A stretch of DNA of 64,000 nt from an uncultured Prevotella sp. (GTDB lineage Bacteria; Bacteroidota; Bacteroidia; Bacteroidales; Bacteroidaceae): positions 62,001-126,000 of the forward strand of contig NZ_CAMJFM010000004.1 of assembly GCF_946404925.1 (NCBI RefSeq). The letters are read 5' to 3'. This document shows, in pieces, positions 1 to 6,380 of this stretch. Numbering within the stretch: position 1 is the first letter of the stretch; every line of letters starts with the position of its first letter. The position numbers were made by a program, and so were the translations under genes. Below the pieces are notes generated by a model. That model ran no database searches. It was not told where the DNA came from and saw only the letters and a list, made by a program, of their open reading frames with translations.

Positions 1-334
1 CTGGGATGGCTACTATCAGGGCCAGCTGATGGGCGAGTGGAACAAGCACTACGGCTCGAATGCTACCGAGCGCAAGGTGTATATAGGCAAGGGCGTAAAG
101 TACTTCTCGAAGCTGGGCGTGGCCGAGTTTACCGTAGAGGCCAACACCTTTAAGGTGGGCGACAAGATGCTGATTACGGGCCCCACCACGGGTGTGATGT
201 ACGTAACGGCCAACGAGATTCACGGCGACAATGGCCCCGTAGAGGTAGCCGAGAAGGGCACCCGCGTGTCTATCGCCGTAACCGATAAAATCCGCCCGAG
301 CGATAAGCTGTTTAAGCTCGAACCAACAGAATAA
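1..334 (+). CDS. Peptidase U32 family protein, C-terminal part (5' end outside the window)
   Basis: The frame is open from the window edge, so only about the last 110 residues are present and no start is assigned. The text 'KVYIGKGVKYFSKLGVAEF' followed by 'VGDKMLITGPTTG' is characteristic of the small beta-barrel C-terminal domain of U32 (collagenase-like / TrhP-RlhA type) proteins. Family members act in tRNA or rRNA hydroxylation or are annotated as proteases; the catalytic Cys domain lies upstream of the window, so the exact subfamily cannot be judged. A strong hairpin terminator follows the stop directly. Confidence 0.85.
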   Translation, partial: WDGYYQGQLMGEWNKHYGSNATERKVYIGKGVKYFSKLGVAEFTVEANTFKVGDKMLITGPTTGVMYVTANEIHGDNGPVEVAEKGTRVSIAVTDKIRPSDKLFKLEPTE

Positions 335-365
335 ATCAGGGGGCGCATCACTGCGCCCCCTGATT
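334..365. terminator. Strong hairpin terminator after the U32 gene
   Basis: A 14-bp perfect stem (334-347 with 352-365) closes a 4-nt loop and abuts the U32 stop codon. The downstream sequence is T-rich on the + strand. On the minus strand it would also be the first hairpin met by a leftward transcript from the promoter at 531-562. Confidence 0.85.
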
Positions 366-525
366 CTTGTGTTTTCACCAACCAATTACTAATCATTACT
401 TTTACTAACAAAAACCTATAAATGTATGAAAAAACTCGCTCGGCTCTGCCGCTTGGTCTAAACCAAGAACTCAGTCCAATAATTATGTACCACTATAAAC
501 CAAAACTATTACTAATCCTATTTCC
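334..525 (-). ncRNA. Candidate small RNA of about 190 nt
   Basis: A canonical minus-strand promoter (531-562) points into a 190-nt stretch without a convincing gene that ends at the 14-bp hairpin at 334-365. Within it, CTTGGT-TTAG-ACCAAG and CGGC-AGA-GCCG can form small hairpins, the latter followed a few bases later by a run of six T. I recognise no known RNA family. It could also be a stray antisense transcript to the U32 3' end. The gap 366-621 otherwise shows no supportable gene. Confidence 0.3.
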
Positions 526-530
526 GAGTG

Positions 531-562
531 CAAAGGTAAGCCATTCCTCTCACACCACCAAA
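531..562 (-). promoter_or_regulatory. Bacteroidetes promoter, minus strand, orphan
   Basis: On the minus strand TTTG (559-562) is followed after exactly 20 nt by TACCTTTG (531-538), the consensus spacing for the Bacteroidetes housekeeping sigma factor. No annotated protein gene lies immediately downstream. Confidence 0.55.
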
Positions 563-621
563 TCCGTTCAACCAATCCCCAAAATTTTTCAACCAATCTG
601 CGTCGTTTCAGAAATATTTAG

Positions 622-629
622 TATCTTTG
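622..629 (+). promoter_or_regulatory. -7 box upstream of the TIM-barrel gene
   Basis: TATCTTTG matches the Bacteroidetes -7 consensus and lies 34 nt before the ATG at 664; no clear TTTG -33 box is seen. Confidence 0.55.
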
Positions 630-663
630 CCCCGAAAATTAAGAATCGTAAACTATAAACATT

Positions 664-1782
664 ATGAATTTCGTAACTAATCTTTTGTTGGCGGCCGGCT
701 ATATCATCCAGGTATCGCTGGGCAGTTGGCATTCGCCAGATTATTCGGCCTCCGAGATTATCGGCCGTATCGACTCCGTCAGTCAGCAGATACCCGTAGA
801 GAAGGTCATCATCGGCTGGAGCGTTGATAAGGATGTGTATCATCAGGTGGGCCGTTACCTGCATCAGCGCGGCATCAGCATGCTGCTGTGGATGCCCGTG
901 TTTGCCGAGACCGAGGAGGTGTGCCAGAACACGCCTGCCGTCGACCTGTGGGGCCGCGTGCCGTCTAACTACGATCTGGCCGCTGGCGAGGGCTTCCGCT
1001 TTAACTGCCCCACCAACCAGCAGAACCTTCAGAATGTGGTGGCGCTCTACGATAGCCTGTTCAGCGGTTGCGGGTTCGATGGTGTGTTCCTCGACCGCGT
1101 GCGCACCCAGTCGTTTGTGGCTGGTGTGAGTGGCGTGCTGGGCTGCGGCTGTCGGCACTGCGTTCAGCGCTTTGCCGCCGAGGGTGTAGATATCGCAGCC
1201 GTCAAGGCCGAGTACGAGGCCCGTGGCGATGATTTCTTCTCCATCAGCAGCTACTCGCCCGATGGCAATCACGGCTTTAAGAATCCCCTTGCTGCCGCTT
1301 TCTTCAAGGCCAAGGGGAGGATTGTAAGCGGCTCGGTGGCTGCCGTGGCCGATAGCTTGCGCGCTCGCGGACTGCAGGTGGGCATGGACCTCTACGCACC
1401 CTTCATGGCACCCTTTGTGGGACAAGACTATAGTCTGCTGGCCCGCCATGCCGACTTTATCAAACCCATGCTCTATCGCCTGACGTTTGCCCCCGCCGGC
1501 ATGGGCTTCGAGTACGATCTGCTGCGCAAGGCCGCTCCTGCCGCCACGGGCTATCCCCAGTTGCAGATGGATGCCGATTTTCTGCATACCCAGCTCAAGG
1601 CGATGGAACCCTACGAGTGCGGCAAGTATCCCGGCATCGAGATCAACTACCGCGCCGACATCGTACCCACCTCGCCGCAGTACGTCTCCGAGTCGCTCGC
1701 TGCCGTACTCAGCCATGGTTTCAACGGCGTAGTTCTCTCCTGGAACATCATGGAGGCCCCCTGCGCAATCTGGAATCGCTAA
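664..1782 (+). CDS. Putative TIM-barrel glycoside-hydrolase-like protein
   Basis: A 372-residue protein. The order 'LLWMPVF', 'NPxx..NLQNVVALYDSLF', 'GFDGVFLDRVRTQSF', 'VGMDLYAPFMAPFVGQDYS', 'DFIKPMLYR' and 'GFNGVVLSWNIM' follows the beta-strand ends of the uncharacterised (beta/alpha)8 glycosidase-like families, with Asp/Arg in the 'FLDRVR' strand as a candidate active-site position. A compact Cys motif (GCGCRHC, about residues 159-165) resembles the CxCxxC seen in several such families and may bind zinc. The N-terminus is hydrophobic but not a clear signal peptide. The substrate is unknown. It is monocistronic, between its own promoter and a bidirectional terminator. Confidence 0.6.
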   Translation: MNFVTNLLLAAGYIIQVSLGSWHSPDYSASEIIGRIDSVSQQIPVEKVIIGWSVDKDVYHQVGRYLHQRGISMLLWMPVFAETEEVCQNTPAVDLWGRVPSNYDLAAGEGFRFNCPTNQQNLQNVVALYDSLFSGCGFDGVFLDRVRTQSFVAGVSGVLGCGCRHCVQRFAAEGVDIAAVKAEYEARGDDFFSISSYSPDGNHGFKNPLAAAFFKAKGRIVSGSVAAVADSLRARGLQVGMDLYAPFMAPFVGQDYSLLARHADFIKPMLYRLTFAPAGMGFEYDLLRKAAPAATGYPQLQMDADFLHTQLKAMEPYECGKYPGIEINYRADIVPTSPQYVSESLAAVLSHGFNGVVLSWNIMEAPCAIWNR

Positions 1783-1787
1783 AAAAA

Positions 1788-1813
1788 TAACTGTAGCACT
1801 GTAGCGCGTAGCA
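1788..1813 (+). repeat. 26-bp direct repeat, copy 1
   Basis: This 26-bp sequence, containing CTGTAGCACTGTAGCGCG, recurs exactly at 3048-3073. A shorter inverted relative lies at 2923-2944. The copies bracket the smalltalk/HU cassette. Confidence 0.8.
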
Positions 1814-1823
1814 GATAAAAATA

Positions 1824-1854
1824 AATCAGCGGGCCTTGTACAGGCTCGCTGATT
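1824..1854. terminator. Bidirectional terminator between convergent genes
   Basis: A 12-bp stem (1824-1835 with 1843-1854, one G:T pair) has T-rich sequence on both sides. It separates the + strand gene ending at 1782 from the minus-strand smalltalk gene ending at 1864. Confidence 0.75.
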
Positions 1855-1863
1855 CTCTTCTTT

Positions 1864-1965
1864 TTAAATGCCCATGCACGAGCTTGTGCCCAGTGCCGTA
1901 ACAATCGCCGTTGCGATCGATGCAATCATCTGTAAGATGAACTTAATGGTTTCTTTCTTGGTCAT
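1864..1965 (-). CDS. Smalltalk family small protein (33 aa)
   Basis: The 33-residue product starts MTKKETIKFILQMIASIA and ends with ALGTSSCMGI, the compact pattern of the Bacteroidales 'smalltalk' family: charged N-terminus, one hydrophobic helix, Ser-Cys near the end. The function is unknown; the helix and Cys suggest membrane association. It lies downstream of the HU-like gene in the same direction, an arrangement typical of the family. Element 1987-2077 lies between the two. Confidence 0.75.
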   Translation of the reverse strand: MTKKETIKFILQMIASIATAIVTALGTSSCMGI

Positions 1966-1986
1966 AGTTTTAATCTTTTAAGTTTA

Positions 1987-2077
1987 CCTACGGATTATAC
2001 GGATTTTACGGATTTTCTTCCTTTGATAAATTGGATCATCGAATATATTAATCCGTATAATCCGTAAAATCCGTAGG
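1987..2077. repeat. Inverted-repeat element A with tandem-unit arms
   Basis: The left arm (1987-2014) and right arm (2048-2077) each hold three units of the CGGATTnTA type, about 9-10 bp apart, in opposite orientation around a 33-bp centre. The element lies between the HU-like stop and the smalltalk start. It is one of four related elements in the window. Confidence 0.75.
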
Positions 2078-2091
2078 CTTTAAATTATACT

Positions 2092-2634
2092 TTAATCTCC
2101 CTCCTCTGGCAGGCCGCCGCCTGTCTGGCTGGAGTTACCGCTGTCGCTGCCACCGTTGTCGGTTCCTGAGCCTGTCGAAGGATTCTCGGGATCCTCTACC
2201 TCGCCGCTGGTTGAGGTTACTCGCTTCACCTCCTTGCCGTCGCGGTCGTAGCAGGTAATCTGGATGGCGGTGCCGGCCAACTCGTCCTTCAGCTCAACGG
2301 CTGGGGTGAAGATGATGCGGCGGCTGGTAATGAGGCCTGCCTTTACCTCGTCTACCTTCTCGACCGACTTGGCGCGCAGTCCGAATCGCATGGTGCCCAG
2401 TCCTGGCAGCGCTACCGAGTGGCCCTCAGTGGCCCACGCCTTGATCACCTCGCCAGCAGCATCCCAGCATGCCTGCATGATTCCCTTACTTACTCCGCTG
2501 CGAAGGGCAGCCTCCTTAATCACCTTGTCCTGACTCAGGCTGGTGTACAACTCGGGCATCATGATGTAGCGATACTTGCCTGCATGAGTGCCAATCTTCT
2601 GCAACTTCTCTTGTGCTTTAACTTTTAGTGCCAT
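2092..2634 (-). CDS. HU-family (HU-HIG type) DNA-binding protein
   Basis: A 180-residue protein. Residues 1-125 fit the Bacteroidales extended HU/IHF fold: an N-terminal extension, 'DKVIKEAALRSGVSKGIMQACWDAAGEVIKAW', then 'GHSVALPGLGTMRFGLRAKSV' before the beta-arm region. The last 40 residues are a low-complexity acidic Gly/Ser/Asn/Thr tail. The family is expected to bind and bend DNA. In Bacteroidales this protein is regularly found with smalltalk peptides and amidase or primase genes, which fits the neighbours. A canonical promoter lies about 220 nt upstream, giving a long leader. Confidence 0.85.
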   Translation of the reverse strand: MALKVKAQEKLQKIGTHAGKYRYIMMPELYTSLSQDKVIKEAALRSGVSKGIMQACWDAAGEVIKAWATEGHSVALPGLGTMRFGLRAKSVEKVDEVKAGLITSRRIIFTPAVELKDELAGTAIQITCYDRDGKEVKRVTSTSGEVEDPENPSTGSGTDNGGSDSGNSSQTGGGLPEEGD

Positions 2635-2853
2635 AAATCTAGTTTAGTTTTGTTTAAATGTTAATGAGCCTTTTTGGCTTACGCCGCTTTCCCGATTGGC
2701 GGGAAAAGCTCAAATGTTTAATATTTTTACTTATCTCTCATTGTCGCCATTCGAACTTCATTTTTGCGGCCACACGTGGCAGATTTTCCTAGTGCACGTG
2801 AGAAATACTTTTTCCGCGTGCGGCGGCATCTTTCCGTTCTTATTTCGACAATG

Positions 2854-2885
2854 CAAAGGTACGAATATTTCATGACGTATACAAA
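2854..2885 (-). promoter_or_regulatory. Promoter of the HU-like/smalltalk operon
   Basis: Minus strand TTTG (2882-2885), 20 nt spacer, TACCTTTG (2854-2861). The predicted transcript has a leader of about 210 nt containing a 7-bp hairpin (2688-2694 with 2700-2706) close to the start codon. Confidence 0.7.
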
Positions 2886-2922
2886 TAATACGCCGAAATA
2901 AGCACACCAAAAAGCACGCCGC

Positions 2923-2944
2923 ACAGTGCTACAGTGCTACAGTT
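2923..2944 (-). repeat. Inverted partial copy of the 26-bp repeat
   Basis: Reads AACTGTAGCACTGTAGC on the minus strand, matching the first part of the repeats at 1788 and 3048. With 3048-3073 it forms an inverted pair around the AT palindrome at 2979-3014. Confidence 0.65.
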
Positions 2945-2978
2945 CAAAATACAACCATCCCCAAACCTGATTTTACTT

Positions 2979-3014
2979 TTATATTTATATATATTATAAT
3001 ATATATAAATATAA
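2979..3014. repeat. 36-bp perfect A/T palindrome
   Basis: A perfect palindrome made only of A and T, centred between 2996 and 2997, inside the gap between the divergent HU-like and AAA genes. The flanking inverted CTGTAGCACTGTAGC repeats make the locus roughly symmetric. The rest of the 2635-3340 gap holds the two promoters and no supportable gene. Confidence 0.8.
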
Positions 3015-3047
3015 TACTAATTTCAGCCAATCTCACCCTTTGTTTTC

Positions 3048-3073
3048 TAACTGTAGCACTGTAGCGCGTAGCA
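3048..3073 (+). repeat. 26-bp direct repeat, copy 2
   Basis: Exact copy of 1788-1813. Confidence 0.8.
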
Positions 3074-3192
3074 AAAATCTTACAACTTTGATTTCACCAC
3101 AGTGTCAGTGTGTGGTATATCTGCTCTCGCCTCGTATATAATCGTATACTTGTGCCATTTATGCAGAAATTTTGAAGATTTTCTGCAAATAA

Positions 3193-3224
3193 TTTGGAGT
3201 TTTCAAAAAGAGTTTCTATATTTG
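3193..3224 (+). promoter_or_regulatory. Promoter of the AAA/DUF4143 gene
   Basis: TTTG (3193-3196), 20 nt, TATATTTG (3217-3224). The leader to the ATG at 3341 is about 110 nt and very AT-rich. Confidence 0.65.
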
Positions 3225-3340
3225 CAACCAAAATGTGTATTTTGCAAAGAACATTATTCGCACAAAAGTGTATTTTATATAAAACATAATTGCGTAAAAT
3301 ATGTTCTTTTAAGAAAACATGAATAAAAAAAAGTCGTAAT

Positions 3341-4546
3341 ATGGAAAAGTTATTTGAACGCCACGACGCCTATTTATCTATCGTTTCGATGGAGTATGTG
3401 CGCGACATGATGCAGCGGATTAACTGGGATGCTCGTTTGATAGTTATTCGTGGCCCTAAGGGCGTCGGCAAATCAACGTTGATGAAACAATATATCAGGG
3501 GGCATTTTGAACCTGGCGATCGTCATGTGCTTTATTGTTCGGCTGATACCACTTATTTTGCAACCCATACATTGGTAGAGGTGGCCGAGAAATTTGTGAA
3601 GTTGGGGGGGCAGTGGCTCTTTATCGATGAGGTACATAAATACCCTGGGTGGAGTCGTGAAATCAAAGATATCTATGACTTATATAGCAACCTGCATGTT
3701 GTGCTTAGCGGGTCGTCTCTGATTCAGATTAATGATGGTCAGGCCGATCTCTCGCGTCGCATCGTGGTGTATGATATGCCAGGGTTGTCTTTTAGAGAGT
3801 TTTTGCGTCTAGATATCGGGCTTAACTATGATCCTGTATCACTTCCTCAACTGCTTGAGAATGCTGGTAAACTCTGTGCAAATGTAAGTTCGCAATGCCA
3901 TCCGTTAGAGCATTTTAGTCGTTATCTTCAGTATGGATACTATCCTTTCTACTTCGAGGGTAAGCAGGAGTATTACGACAAGTTGGAGAATGTGGTAAAC
4001 TACATTATCGATGTTGAACTCACCAAGCATCGTAATGTGGAAATAGGTAATACACGCAAGCTAAAGGCGCTCATTCAGGTTATTTCTCAGATGACGCCTT
4101 ATGAAGTTGATATTGCCAAGTTGTCGAGGGCTACTGGCATTATGCGTGCTACGGTTCTTAAGTATCTTGCCTATCTTGAAGAGGCCAACTTAATCCGCAG
4201 ATTGTTTACCGATTTAAAGCGCGTTACCGATCTTCAAAAGCCTGACAAGGTTTATCTTGATAATTCCAATCTGCTTTATGCGCTATGTCAGCAGAAACCT
4301 GAGATAGGAACGGTTCGCGAGTGCTTCTTTGCTAACCAGTTGGCTTCGGCAGGGCATATAATTGAGTATGCAGGTTATAAGAAGGGGGACTTCCGGATCG
4401 ATGGCCACACAGTGGTTGAGGTAGGGGGCGAGGATAAGGGATTCAGTCAGTTGGCCGGCCAGGAGCATTCGTTTGTAGCAGCCGATGATGTAGAATCAGC
4501 CTATGGCAGAAAGATTCCCCTTTGGGCCTTTGGTTTTTTGTATTAG
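3341..4546 (+). CDS. AAA_14 / DUF4143 family ATP-binding protein
   Basis: A 401-residue protein with Walker A GPKGVGKST (38-46) and Walker B LFIDE (93-97), followed by the sensor-like 'VVLSGSS'. The C-terminal half has a winged-helix-like stretch ('DIAKLSRATGIMRATVLKYLAYLEEANLIRRL') and the 'KVYLDNSNLLYAL' and 'VVEVGGEDKG' signatures of DUF4143 (PD-D/ExK-like). These ATPases are common, often mobile-associated, and of unclear function. It is AT-richer than the genes downstream. It has its own promoter and terminator. Confidence 0.85.
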   Translation: MEKLFERHDAYLSIVSMEYVRDMMQRINWDARLIVIRGPKGVGKSTLMKQYIRGHFEPGDRHVLYCSADTTYFATHTLVEVAEKFVKLGGQWLFIDEVHKYPGWSREIKDIYDLYSNLHVVLSGSSLIQINDGQADLSRRIVVYDMPGLSFREFLRLDIGLNYDPVSLPQLLENAGKLCANVSSQCHPLEHFSRYLQYGYYPFYFEGKQEYYDKLENVVNYIIDVELTKHRNVEIGNTRKLKALIQVISQMTPYEVDIAKLSRATGIMRATVLKYLAYLEEANLIRRLFTDLKRVTDLQKPDKVYLDNSNLLYALCQQKPEIGTVRECFFANQLASAGHIIEYAGYKKGDFRIDGHTVVEVGGEDKGFSQLAGQEHSFVAADDVESAYGRKIPLWAFGFLY

Positions 4547-4551
4547 TTTTG
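4521..4551 (+). promoter_or_regulatory. Promoter at the 3' end of the AAA gene
   Basis: TTTG (4521-4524), 19 nt, TAGTTTTG (4544-4551), inside and just after the AAA coding sequence. It would drive a short transcript that ends at the terminator at 4630-4660. Confidence 0.45.
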
Positions 4552-4556
4552 CATAC

Positions 4557-4660
4557 ACACAAGGAACCGCTTTTGTGTACCGTTAAGGTGAACACCCGGA
4601 GGGGGCTAAAAAAGATTTTTAGAAAAAAGTTGGGCTAACGTTTGGTTAGTCCAATTTTTC
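4557..4660 (+). ncRNA. Candidate structured small RNA, about 100 nt
   Basis: Between the promoter at 4521-4551 and an intrinsic terminator the sequence can fold into consecutive hairpins: ACACAA/TTGTGT (4557-4562 with 4573-4578), a small GGTG/CACC pair near 4587-4596, CTAAAAA/TTTTTAG around 4606-4622, and the terminator stem. No protein frame is supported. No known family is recognised. It may instead be only the 3' UTR of the AAA gene. Confidence 0.35.
4630..4660 (+). terminator. Intrinsic terminator after the AAA gene
   Basis: A 10-bp stem (4630-4639 with 4645-4654) is followed by a T-rich tract. It overlaps the -33 box of the next promoter. Confidence 0.8.
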
Positions 4661-4672
4661 TTTTTACCTTTG
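4641..4672 (+). promoter_or_regulatory. Promoter of the GSxxQVFxG gene pair
   Basis: TTTG (4641-4644), 20 nt, TACCTTTG (4665-4672), embedded in the preceding terminator. The ATG follows at 4741. Confidence 0.7.
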
Positions 4673-4740
4673 CACTAATTTGCCAGTTTTGGCTGGCATT
4701 TCAGAATAACATTAATTACTTCTTAAAAAATTTGTAGACT

Positions 4741-5022
4741 ATGACCATTACGATTGATGATTTTATGCGGCTATCTGACGAGATGGCGAAGCGACAGACA
4801 AGGATCGCTGAGCTTGAACGTCAGGTGGCCTGTTTACAAACTGAGAATCAGAGGCTTAAGGAGCGCGTAGGATTCCTTGAAAAAACAAATGCTGCCGCTC
4901 AAGTGGCAAACTATGTTCTTAATGAGGCGAAGCCTATGGGCGAAACGCACAACTACTTTGCTCCGGGTAGCTACAATCAGGTGTTTACTGGCGAGGCCTC
5001 GGGCCAATTTGGAACGATGTAA
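4741..5022 (+). CDS. Small coiled-coil protein with HNYFAPGSYNQVF motif
   Basis: A 93-residue protein not recognised as a named family. Residues 10-60 form a strong coiled coil ('ELERQVACLQTENQRLKERVGFLEK'). The tail 'HNYFAPGSYNQVFTGEASGQFG' resembles residues 18-40 of the next protein. It lies 12 bp before the next gene and shares its promoter, so the two products probably act together. No signal peptide is present. Confidence 0.7.
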   Translation: MTITIDDFMRLSDEMAKRQTRIAELERQVACLQTENQRLKERVGFLEKTNAAAQVANYVLNEAKPMGETHNYFAPGSYNQVFTGEASGQFGTM

Positions 5023-5034
5023 ATTTGAGAGACT

Positions 5035-5529
5035 ATGGAAGAGAAAGAAATGAAAGAAAAGAAAGAAACACGTAGTGTGGTAAATCACTATGAACCTGGC
5101 TCTAACTGCCAGGTGTTTAATGGCAACAACTATGGATGCGTGTTTGCCATGCCGGGGGCTAACGTAACCCAACAGGTTCCGCCGCAGCCATCTCAGCATC
5201 CATCACAACAGCCATCGGCCGAGGCTGAGAACAACGAACCGCAACCATCATCGCAAGCCAACCATGAACCTAACGAGGAATTGTTTCACTTCATCCATCC
5301 GTCGGTAGACGAAGACCAGGAGTGGGCGATACATCGCGAGGTGAAGCGACTGGTAAAGCGCAACGGTGTGCAGGAGATATGCTTGTATCTCAAGCAGATG
5401 GCGACCGAGAAGAAGGTGCTGCTGCCGCAGATGCCGTCGGTGGCCTATGCCGAGTTGGTGCGAATGGGTATGCCCTGCGGCGAGGGATTCAACGAAAGCA
5501 CATTCCGCAAGTACTATGTAAATAAGTAA
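5035..5529 (+). CDS. Protein with GSNCQVFNG motif, Pro/Gln/Ser linker and conserved C-terminal domain
   Basis: A 164-residue protein of unrecognised family. A charged N-terminus is followed by 'NHYEPGSNCQVFNGNNYGCVFAMPG', sharing the GSxxQVFxG core with the upstream product. Residues about 42-80 are a Pro/Gln/Ser/Asn linker. Residues about 85-164 form a compact helical-looking domain ('FIHPSVDEDQEWAIHREVKRLV...NESTFRKYY'). Similar Asn/Gly-rich patches occur in several Bacteroidales accessory proteins; the role is unknown. A terminator follows. Confidence 0.65.
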   Translation: MEEKEMKEKKETRSVVNHYEPGSNCQVFNGNNYGCVFAMPGANVTQQVPPQPSQHPSQQPSAEAENNEPQPSSQANHEPNEELFHFIHPSVDEDQEWAIHREVKRLVKRNGVQEICLYLKQMATEKKVLLPQMPSVAYAELVRMGMPCGEGFNESTFRKYYVNK

Positions 5530-5561
5530 CGCGCGCGAGCTGAAAGGCTCTAGAAGATGTA

Positions 5562-5598
5562 AGCATCAGAATCATCACGGTTCTGGTGCTTTTTTTGT
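5562..5598 (+). terminator. Intrinsic terminator
   Basis: A 12-bp stem with G:T pairs (5562-5573 with 5579-5590) followed by seven or more T. It ends the two-gene operon 4741-5529. Confidence 0.8.
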
Positions 5599-5610
5599 GT
5601 CTTGTGGCGA

Positions 5611-5662
5611 ACAAATCAGAACGCATCAGAACAATTCAGAACAAGTTAGAACACTTTAGAAC
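5611..5662 (+). repeat. Five-unit 10-bp iteron (ACnnnTCAGA)
   Basis: Five consecutive 10-bp units (ACAAATCAGA, ACGCATCAGA, ACAATTCAGA, ACAAGTTAGA, ACACTTTAGA) run without interruption and end about 40 bp before the -7 box at 5703. The unit length equals one helical turn, so a bound protein would contact the same face repeatedly. Confidence 0.8.
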
Positions 5663-5702
5663 AGGCCACTCTGAAAGCCATACGCCAACCAGATTTTGTA
5701 TA

Positions 5703-5710
5703 TACCTTTG
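5703..5710 (+). promoter_or_regulatory. -7 box of the accessory operon; structured leader
   Basis: TACCTTTG without a TTTG box at -33, downstream of the iteron array, which suggests an activator- or repressor-dependent promoter. The roughly 105-nt leader contains a 7-bp hairpin (5765-5771 with 5776-5782). Confidence 0.5.
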
Positions 5711-5820
5711 CCGATGCAAACAAGTTGCACCGGTGAGTTCTTTGACATGATGAAAACAACAACCCGCACGGAAGGCCGTGCGATACCTATTTAATAATTT
5801 ATAAACAGACAGACGAAAGT

Positions 5821-6018
5821 ATGGAAATGGTAGTAAACCCTTATGGCATCAGGGTGAAGCGATGCTGCGCCTCGTGCGCCTATAAAGACCTGATGCGAGC
5901 CAAATCGTTACGACGATGCAACAAACATCATCAGAATGTGAGGCCGCTGGATGTGTGCGACTGCTGGCTGATGAGCGACCTGCTGAAATCGGTTGGCAAG
6001 AGCATTAAAACAGAATAG
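5821..6018 (+). CDS. Small Cys-rich protein, possible zinc-binding
   Basis: A 65-residue basic protein with six Cys in the pattern CCASC...C...CDC: 'RCCASCAYKDLM', 'RRCNKHHQNV', 'DVCDCWLM'. The Cys/His spacing suggests a zinc-ribbon or zinc-knuckle fold. I recognise no named family. It is the first gene of the operon leading to the OB-like, Rha and DUF3987 genes, so an accessory role in DNA or RNA binding is plausible but unproven. Confidence 0.6.
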   Translation: MEMVVNPYGIRVKRCCASCAYKDLMRAKSLRRCNKHHQNVRPLDVCDCWLMSDLLKSVGKSIKTE

Positions 6019-6027
6019 ACAAACATT

Positions 6028-6291
6028 ATGCAGACAAAGATTTTAAGAGTGGTGGCGCAGGGCGAACCCGCCTATGTGCCCAGTAAGAAGACTGAAAACG
6101 GCCAACTGGCCAAGTGTATGATCAAGCTGAAAGAGCTTGGTGGTGATTACGAGGATGAGTACATCTGCGCGATGTTCGGCAACCTCGCTCTCTGCAAGTT
6201 CGCCCCCGGCAGCATTGTAGCCGCCGCGCTGCGTTTCCAAACGCGCGAGCAGTTTCAAGACATCGTGGCGGGCGAAATCGTGAAAATTTAA
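6028..6291 (+). CDS. Small OB-like beta-rich protein, unknown function
   Basis: An 87-residue protein, predicted mostly beta ('KILRVVAQGEPAYVPSKK', 'AKCMIKLKELGGDYEDEYICAMFGNLA', 'GSIVAAALRFQ'), reminiscent of a single-domain OB fold such as small single-strand DNA-binding proteins. The operon with a primase-like gene supports that reading, but no diagnostic motif proves it. Element B starts at its stop codon. Confidence 0.5.
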   Translation: MQTKILRVVAQGEPAYVPSKKTENGQLAKCMIKLKELGGDYEDEYICAMFGNLALCKFAPGSIVAAALRFQTREQFQDIVAGEIVKI

Positions 6292-6380
6292 TTTTAGGCA
6301 CGGATTAACGCGGATTTACACGGATTTTTTGAATTTGTTAATTATTTAATCCGTGTAAATCCGTGAAATCCGTGCCAAAT
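6291..6380. repeat. Inverted-repeat element B
   Basis: The left arm starts TTTTAGGCACGGATTA and carries three CGGATT units about 10 bp apart (6291-6330); the right arm (6346-6380) is the mirror ending in CCGTGCCAAAT. It abuts the preceding stop codon and fills the gap before the Rha gene. Confidence 0.8.

Noticed and set aside
422..658. 78-codon open frame in the first intergenic gap
   Set aside because: It overlaps the promoter of the next gene, has atypical composition and no recognisable feature.
589..1716. 375-codon open frame on the minus strand
   Set aside because: It lies antisense to the TIM-barrel gene; its His/Ala/Gly-rich composition is typical of the shadow frame of GC-rich codon usage and no domain is recognisable.
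2727..3326. Small open frames in the HU/AAA gap (2727-2924 minus, 3102-3326 plus)
   Set aside because: They run through the two promoters and AT-rich repeats and have no coding-like composition.
5611..5662. CRISPR or coding microsatellite
   Set aside because: 10-bp units without spacers, outside any gene; better explained as an iteron or operator array.
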